Assembly (NCBI GenBank): GCA_964545715.1
Contig: CAZJHX010000028.1
Span: 12,382-76,381, forward strand
Direction: 5' to 3'
Origin: CAZJHX01 sp964545715
GTDB lineage: Bacteria > Myxococcota_A > UBA9042 > GCA-2863065
DNA length: 64,000 bases
The position numbers were made by a program, and so were the translations under genes. Below, one piece after another: positions 59,056 to 64,000 of the stretch (position 1 is its first letter; every line of letters starts with the position of its first letter). The notes beneath the pieces were generated by a model. It saw only the letters and a program-made list of their open reading frames with translations, made no database searches and was not told where the DNA came from.

Positions 59056-60885
59056 ATGCTGGCAAAAGACGTATCCACTCTCGGTGAGCTCTTTCGCACA
59101 CGCGTCGACGTGGGCGGCGAGTCCTATCGCCTCAAGCAGCACGGTCGCTGGAACGCGGTCAGCTGGCGCACCTTCGGCGCAAACGTTGACACCATGGCCA
59201 CCGGCTTGTTGGACGCGGGCCTCACGCGTGGCGACACCGTCGCGATCCTCGGCCATACCGGCCCCACGTGGTGCACCATCGACATCGGCGCCATCTCGCT
59301 GGGCGCCACCACGGTCGGTGTCTACGACACGCTGCTGGCCGACCAGATCAAGTACATTCTTGAGGACTGCGGGGCCAAGTTTCTGTTCGTGCAGGGGCAG
59401 GAGCCGTTCGAGCGCGTGGCGCCGCTGCTGGCCGACGTGGAGACGCTGCAGCGCATCATCGTCTGGGACCACGAGCCCCCCGAGCAGGACGGCGTCACCA
59501 CGCTCAAGGCGCTGCAGGATCAGGGACGCGCCAAGGCCGTCGAACACGCCGACGCCGTAAAGGCCGCCTGCGCACAGGTGGACGGCGCGGACGTGGCGCT
59601 GGTCGTCTACACCAGCGGCACCACCGGCAACCCCAAGGGCGTCCCGCTCACGCACGCCAACATCCTGGCCCAGCTGACCGCCGGCGAGACCCTCATCGGC
59701 GACATCGGCCCGCAGGACATGACCATCTCGTTTCTGCCGATGGCTCATGTCGCCGAGCACGTGCCCGGCCTGTACGGGCGCATCAACACCGGCATGCGCA
59801 CGTCGTACGCCACCAGCTACGAGACCCTCATCGACGAGCTGGCCGAGGTAAAGCCCACCTATTTCGGGGCCGTGCCGCGCATCTTCGAGAAGATGTACGG
59901 CCGCATCCTGGAGCGCGTTTCCCACGCCAACCCGCGCCGCCAGAAGATTTTCGGCTGGGTCCGCGGCCTGGCGATTCGCAAAGCGCAATCCGAGATGGGC
60001 GGCGCCCCGCTCAGCTTCCGCGATCGGCTGATGTATCCCGTGGCCGACCGCATCGTGTATCGCAAGCTGCGCGAGGTGTTCGGCGGGCGCGTCAAGGCGT
60101 TCGTCACAGGCGCGGCCCCCATCGATCAGGAGATCCTGGAGTTCTTCTACGGCACCGGCATGAAGATCATCGAGGTCTACGGCCTGTCCGAGGCGACCGC
60201 CATCTCCTTTGCCAACACCGTGCACGAGCAGCGGCTGGGCACCGTCGGCAAGCCCATCCCGGGCATCGAGTACAAGCTGGAGGCCGACGGCGAGATCCTG
60301 CTGCGCGGCCCCACGGTCTTTGGCGGGTACCTCAACCGGCCGCAGGACAACGACACGGTCTTCGACTCCGACGGCTACCTGCGCACGGGCGATATCGGCG
60401 AGATCGACGACGACGGCCGCCTGCGGATCACGGACCGCAAAAAGAACCTGCTCAAGACCGCCGGCGGCAAGTACGTGGTGCCCGCCCGCCTGGAGGCGCT
60501 GGTCAAGCGCGAGCCCATCGTCAGCCAGGTCTACATTCACGGCGATCACAAGCCGTACGTCGTCGCGTGCGTGACCCTGGACGAGCGCGAGACCGGACGG
60601 GTTGCCGAAGAGCTCGGTGTCGAAGTCGACGCGCTGCCGACGCACCCCGATGTCATCCGTCGCATCGACGCCGCCATCGACGGCGCCAACGGTCGCCTGG
60701 CCCGCTTTGAGCAGATCAAGCGCCACACCATCCTGCCCAGCGACTTCTCCATCGAGGAGGGCACGCTGACCCCGACCATGAAGATCAAGCGCCGCATTGT
60801 CGCCGACATGTACAGCGACGTGATCGAGGCGCTGTACGCGGACGCCAACGCCGCGCACGCGGATCGTCGCGCTGCCGCCGGCTGA
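59056..60885 (+). CDS. Long-chain acyl-CoA synthetase (FadD15/FAA1-like)
   Basis: 609 residues, the ~600-residue long-chain type. P-loop VVYTSGTTGNPKG, FLPMAHVAEHV, EVYGLSEATAIS, the GYLRTGDIGEIDDDG block, KKNLLKTAGGKYV, and C-terminal Lys in LTPTMKIKRR. It makes fatty acyl-CoA from free acid, ATP and CoA. Last gene of the catabolic run. AGGAG (59042-59046) precedes the ATG. Convergent with the helicase remnant. Confidence 0.92.
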   Translation: MLAKDVSTLGELFRTRVDVGGESYRLKQHGRWNAVSWRTFGANVDTMATGLLDAGLTRGDTVAILGHTGPTWCTIDIGAISLGATTVGVYDTLLADQIKYILEDCGAKFLFVQGQEPFERVAPLLADVETLQRIIVWDHEPPEQDGVTTLKALQDQGRAKAVEHADAVKAACAQVDGADVALVVYTSGTTGNPKGVPLTHANILAQLTAGETLIGDIGPQDMTISFLPMAHVAEHVPGLYGRINTGMRTSYATSYETLIDELAEVKPTYFGAVPRIFEKMYGRILERVSHANPRRQKIFGWVRGLAIRKAQSEMGGAPLSFRDRLMYPVADRIVYRKLREVFGGRVKAFVTGAAPIDQEILEFFYGTGMKIIEVYGLSEATAISFANTVHEQRLGTVGKPIPGIEYKLEADGEILLRGPTVFGGYLNRPQDNDTVFDSDGYLRTGDIGEIDDDGRLRITDRKKNLLKTAGGKYVVPARLEALVKREPIVSQVYIHGDHKPYVVACVTLDERETGRVAEELGVEVDALPTHPDVIRRIDAAIDGANGRLARFEQIKRHTILPSDFSIEEGTLTPTMKIKRRIVADMYSDVIEALYADANAAHADRRAAAG

Positions 60886-60930
60886 GAGCCCACTGCGAGA
60901 CGAGTAGCCCGAAGTCAGCGGATGGAGCGT

Positions 60931-60947
60931 GCCCACTGTCAGTGGGC
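60931..60947. terminator. Small hairpin between convergent genes
   Basis: GCCCAC (60931-60936) and GTGGGC (60942-60947) pair around TGTCA (the dyad can extend to GCCCACTG/CAGTGGGC). It lies 46 bp after the acyl-CoA synthetase stop and overlaps the stop codon of the opposing remnant. No U-run follows, so it is a weak terminator candidate. Confidence 0.3.
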
Positions 60948-62050
60948 GTGGGTCGCGTGCTCCGACGCATCGCGCAGCAGCGCCAGCAGCTCCTTGGCGG
61001 ACAGTCTAGCGGCGCTGTCGGCGTCGGCGAGGAGGCGGTCGGCCAGGTCGCGCTTGCGATCGTGCAACGCTACGATCTTCTCCTCGATCGTATCGGCCAT
61101 GACCAGGCGGTAGACCGTGACCGGCCGCGTCTGGCCGATGCGGTGGGCGCGATCCGAGGCCTGGTCTTCGACGGCCGGGTTCCACCAGGGGTCCAGGTGG
61201 ACGACGTAGTCCGCGGCGGTCAGGTTCAGACCGGTCCCTCCGGCGCGCAGGCTGATCAGAAAGACGGCGCCCTCGCCGGATTGGAAGGCGTCGACCCGTT
61301 TGGCGCGGTCGGCGGCGGGGGTGCTGCCATCCAGGTACTGATACCGCCGTCCAGGGCCTTGACGGCGTCTGTGCCGACGCGTCCGGCGCACAGGTCCCGG
61401 CGGGCCTGTAAGCAGCGCAGCTCCGGGTGAGTTGGATGCCAGGCAGTGAGCCGTTTGATCAGCGCTGCGAGCCCCTTCTCAGGCCGCAGGCGCTCGAACG
61501 CGCGTTTGTCGATGGCGTTCAACAGGGGTCCTGTCATGGCGATGTCCAGACGCCCGAGCAGGGCCGCGTCCAGCGGCTGAGTCACCCAGTCGATGATGTC
61601 CGGCGCGTGACCATACGCCGGCTCCCATCGGGCGTAGAGCTCCGCCACCGTGGCTGGATCGTTGGCCAGCAGCGCGCGTCGCAGCTCGCGTCGCAAGGTG
61701 GGGCCCGTGACGCGATACCAGCCCCACCGCTCGGTGGGCAGCGGGTCCACCGCCGCTGAATGCGCAGCCAGGTCCTCATAGCGGCCGTCCTCGATCAGGC
61801 CGCGGCGTACCGACTCGCCGACGGGCTCCACAACGCGGCAGCCGGTGTCCGCCTCGATCAGGCCCCTGCCGGCCAGACGACTCAGCGTCTGCCGAAGATC
61901 CCGCTGCTTCGGCGGTCGGTCACCGCGCGCGGCGGCGATGCGGCCCGAGACCGCGTAGAAGACGTTCTTTGGACAATACCCGTCGATGACAGCCAGGATC
62001 TCCAGTCCTCTGAGTTCAGCGCGGGACAGGTTTTCGGGCAGCAAAGCCAT
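60939..62050 (-). pseudogene. SNF2-type helicase remnant with internal deletion
   Basis: Two frames that belong together. From 62050 to about 61340 runs a ~237-residue N-terminal region (MALLPENLSRAELRGLEIL ... KALDGG) of the kind found before bacterial SNF2 helicases. From about 61345 to 60939 another frame encodes only the end of a SNF2 C-terminal helicase domain: YQYLDGSTPAADRAKRVDAF, ISLRAGGTGLNL, DQASDRAHRIGQTRPVTVYRL. Everything between (the entire ATPase lobe) is missing and the frame shifts at the junction (~61335-61350). The gene is therefore non-functional. The first frame stays open past the junction to 61256 but becomes Pro-rich nonsense. Confidence 0.7.
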
Positions 62051-62159
62051 CTGCGCTCCAGTGGCTGCAAAAAGCCAGGCGAAGTCGCAGGGGACCACAG
62101 GCGGGCGCTCATGTCGACGCGGTTCACGCTTCCAGGATAGACATCAATCGTTAAGCGCT

Positions 62160-62171
62160 GTATATATATAT
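62160..62171 (+). promoter_or_regulatory. TATA-rich promoter element of the antitoxin gene
   Basis: A TATATATATA run ends three bases before the ATG at 62174, with no ribosome site. It probably holds the -10 box of a leaderless toxin-antitoxin transcript. No convincing -35 was seen. Confidence 0.4.
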
Positions 62172-62173
62172 GC

Positions 62174-62413
62174 ATGAAGCGCACCCAGATTCAGCTGCCG
62201 GAGCCGTTGTACAAGGAGGTGCAACGAGTCGCGAAGATGCACGACTGGAGTATCACTGAGGTGTTGCGCAGGGGCGCCGAGCACATCGTGCGCGTGTACC
62301 CGGCGGACAAGGTGCCTGCTGACCGTTGGCGCATGCCGGAGCCCGCAGACCTTGGTCCGTTCCTGGCCCAACCGGATGACTGGCGCGAGCTCGCCAATAA
62401 TCGGGATGTGTAA
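62174..62413 (+). CDS. Ribbon-helix-helix antitoxin (VapB-like)
   Basis: 79 residues. N-terminal RHH DNA-binding fold (KRTQIQLPEPLYKEVQRVAK then WSITEVLRRGAEHIV) followed by a flexible Pro/Trp-rich tail (DRWRMPEPADLGPFLAQPDDW) suited to wrapping the toxin. It ends 3 bp before a PIN-domain toxin gene, giving a standard antitoxin-toxin order. It should repress its own promoter and neutralise the toxin. Confidence 0.85.
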   Translation: MKRTQIQLPEPLYKEVQRVAKMHDWSITEVLRRGAEHIVRVYPADKVPADRWRMPEPADLGPFLAQPDDWRELANNRDV

Positions 62414-62416
62414 GAC

Positions 62417-62848
62417 GTGCTGTCCGTCGACACAAATGTCCTCCTGTACGCCCTCAACTCCAGCTGCGCACAGTTCGGAAAGGCACGGCGCTTCATGGAC
62501 GAGATGGCGTCGCGCGACGATGTGGTTTTGTGCGAGCTCGTTCTGGTGGAGCTGTACATGCTCCTTCGCAACCCCTCAGTTCTCACGCGCCCGTTGGACG
62601 CGGCGGCCGCGACTTCGATCTGCACCGCGCTGCGTAACAACCCGCGTTGGATGGTTGCCGAGTACGGCCCCGTGATGGCGGACGTATGGCGACTGGCCGG
62701 AGCGTCAGGTTTCGCCCGACGACGGATCATCGACGCTCGACTGGCCCTGACTCTGCGCCACCACGGCGTGACCGAGTTTGCCACCCACAATCTAAAAGAC
62801 TTCCAAGACTTTGAGTTTGATCGAGTGTGGAGTCCCATCGACGATTGA
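62417..62848 (+). CDS. PIN-domain ribonuclease toxin (VapC-like)
   Basis: 143 residues. PIN fold with the acidic metal-binding residues in order: SVDTNVLLYAL (Asp), CELVLVELY (Glu), RRIIDARLALTLR (Asp), FATHNLKDF (Asn/Asp region). It would cleave RNA when free of the antitoxin. Start: GTG 62417, three bases after the antitoxin stop. Nearest relatives are TA PIN toxins of the TIGR00028/VapC type; the exact subclass is uncertain. Confidence 0.87.
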   Translation: MLSVDTNVLLYALNSSCAQFGKARRFMDEMASRDDVVLCELVLVELYMLLRNPSVLTRPLDAAAATSICTALRNNPRWMVAEYGPVMADVWRLAGASGFARRRIIDARLALTLRHHGVTEFATHNLKDFQDFEFDRVWSPIDD

Positions 62849-62905
62849 CCGGTTGATTCGGGGCGCGCAGGACTCCATCGCACATCTCGACCGCCGGTGC
62901 GGTGC

Positions 62906-64000
62906 TTAGGTCACGTACTCATATGGCTCGTCACACAAGTGGTACTCCGCCTCCGCGAGGCCTGCCCAGTCGCGTCGAAGGTAGTTGCTGACCAGTGGTT
63001 GGCGGGGCAGTCGTTGCAGTGATGTCGGGGTCGGATCGCCGTCGTTCCACTGCCACAGCCCGATATCACGTGGGTTCACCGTATCGCTGAGACCGCGTTC
63101 GACCGCCAGGTGGAAGAGTCCGAAGTTGCCCGGCTCGTGTCCAGCGATCACGTGAGCGATCATGTCGACGCGAAACGGATCCAAGCCGAAGAGCACCACG
63201 TTGCTGAGGTAGTCTCGGCTGGTCACGTTGTGGGGCCCGAGCGCGGGATGCGGGCCGACGCCGAAGCCGTTGCCGTCCTGCGAGTAGATCCCCTCCACGA
63301 TATTGAGCAGCGGACGTGTGATGGTCATGAAGTCCAACGTGCGCTGGCACCATTGCTCGATCCACAAGCCTCCGTAGTCTCCTGGTCGCCCCCACCGGGG
63401 TATTTCGTCGGTTACGTGCTCGGCGTACAGCGCCTTGACGTGCGCTTGGAAGTCGCTGTGGAAGTGCTCATGGTACTGGGGTTCGTATGCGCTGAATAGG
63501 CTGTGGGCGGGCGTGCAGAACTGGTGAAAGCGTCGCGAGCACAGGCCCTGCAGGTTCTTTACACAGCCGGTTATGCCCATGCTGTGGCCCTTCAGTTTTG
63601 CCACGTTGACGATGGCCGTGCCGCGCGCGTGTGAAGGCGCCATGGTGGCCACTCGTTTGAAGACGACGCCGTTGGGAACGTCCGTGAAGATGACCTCGCT
63701 ACCTTCGGTCAGCTCGGACACGTGCATGGACGACAGGTCGCGAAGGTCCACCCCGTTTCGCTGAGCCAGAGCCGTCCACCCCATATCGTGCCACTGGTGC
63801 GGCTTTGCACATTCGCGTAGGTAGAACTGGCGTGGACCCGCCGCGCGTATGCCCCTGATCAGCCCCTCGATGAAGTGCCGGTCGGTTGTCGTGCCCAGCC
63901 GCTCGACAACCGGCGCGCCGTCCTGGGGACGGTTGCCAGGCCATCTCGACGGGGCCTCAGTCCACCGGATTGGCTTGGCTCGTGTTGTTGATGCTGCTGT
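62906..64000 (-). CDS. DUF362 protein (5' end beyond the window)
   Basis: At least 364 residues; the frame is open to the right edge without a credible start, so the N-terminus is missing. The DUF362 signature IVNVAKLKGHSMGITGCVKNLQG is present near the middle, preceded by ERLGTTTDRHFIEGLIRGIR and followed by FGLDPFRVDMIAHVIAGHEPG. The family is often linked to Fe-S proteins and exported, but its reaction is unknown. No 4Fe-4S motif is seen in this part. An ATG at 63784 is internal: the ~70 codons upstream clearly belong to the same protein. Confidence 0.8.
   Translation of the reverse strand, partial: TAASTTRAKPIRWTEAPSRWPGNRPQDGAPVVERLGTTTDRHFIEGLIRGIRAAGPRQFYLRECAKPHQWHDMGWTALAQRNGVDLRDLSSMHVSELTEGSEVIFTDVPNGVVFKRVATMAPSHARGTAIVNVAKLKGHSMGITGCVKNLQGLCSRRFHQFCTPAHSLFSAYEPQYHEHFHSDFQAHVKALYAEHVTDEIPRWGRPGDYGGLWIEQWCQRTLDFMTITRPLLNIVEGIYSQDGNGFGVGPHPALGPHNVTSRDYLSNVVLFGLDPFRVDMIAHVIAGHEPGNFGLFHLAVERGLSDTVNPRDIGLWQWNDGDPTPTSLQRLPRQPLVSNYLRRDWAGLAEAEYHLCDEPYEYVT

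Overview
This 64 kb window is very GC-rich and densely coded on both strands. It carries a MYXO-CTERM-like sorting tail, thrombospondin type-3 and MopE-type calcium/metal repeat lipoproteins, Thr/Asp-rich lipoprotein linkers, IPT/TIG plus beta-propeller surface proteins and several acyl-CoA dehydrogenases. Together these point to a Myxococcota/Bradymonadota-type (former Deltaproteobacteria) bacterium. That placement is an inference from style and protein families; no rRNA or tRNA gene was seen.

Layout. (i) 0-11 kb: a HemJ/CopD-like membrane protein and a PlsC-type acyltransferase on the minus strand, divergent from a ~2,937-residue PUFA/secondary-lipid synthase (KS-AT-KS-six ACPs-degenerate ACP-KR-DH). 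(ii) 11-14.4 kb: a haem-type (DUF3365) sensor kinase, its receiver partner, and a small exported heavy-metal-associated protein whose frame runs through an in-frame UGA, probably selenocysteine. (iii) 14.4-25.4 kb: a methyltransferase, a secreted CxxCH protein, a 1,383-residue IPT/propeller lipoprotein, an Fe-S/HEAT/cyclic-nucleotide-binding membrane fusion and an Sfp-type phosphopantetheinyl transferase. (iv) 25.6-33.6 kb: a huge Asp-rich TSP3/MopE lipoprotein split by an amber codon, followed by a matrixin-like metalloprotease with a sorting tail. (v) 33.7-45.8 kb: PilZ and GGDEF (c-di-GMP) proteins, several lipoproteins, FtsB/DivIC, an ECF sigma/anti-sigma/Spy-like operon, a FadL-type porin, a somatomedin-B/nuclease lipoprotein and an alpha/beta hydrolase. 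A ~170 bp imperfect palindrome sits between two convergent genes here. (vi) 45.9-60.9 kb: a 13-gene, mostly overlapping plus-strand run led by a MerR regulator. (vii) 60.9-64 kb: a SNF2 helicase remnant, a VapBC-like toxin-antitoxin pair and a DUF362 protein cut by the window edge.

How genes work together. The synthase, the divergent acyltransferase and the phosphopantetheinyl transferase could form one lipid-making system, although no PfaC/PfaD-type partner lies in the window. The MerR-led run looks like a lipid catabolic operon: acyl-CoA ligases, an LLM flavin oxidoreductase, a probable two-subunit acyl-CoA dehydrogenase, alcohol and aldehyde dehydrogenases, another acyl-CoA dehydrogenase, and a thiolase-fold protein without its nucleophilic Cys beside a DUF35 partner. 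The last pairing recalls steroid side-chain aldolases. A secreted endoglycoceramidase-like GH5 lipoprotein sits inside the run, suggesting that a glycolipid (sphingolipid or steryl glycoside) is cut outside the membrane and its lipid part is oxidised inside.

Most promising items: the putative selenocysteine heavy-metal protein with a SECIS-like hairpin; the synthase whose six carrier repeats have Thr where the phosphopantetheinyl Ser is expected; the GH5-containing lipid operon; and the long palindrome at 40.27-40.44 kb.
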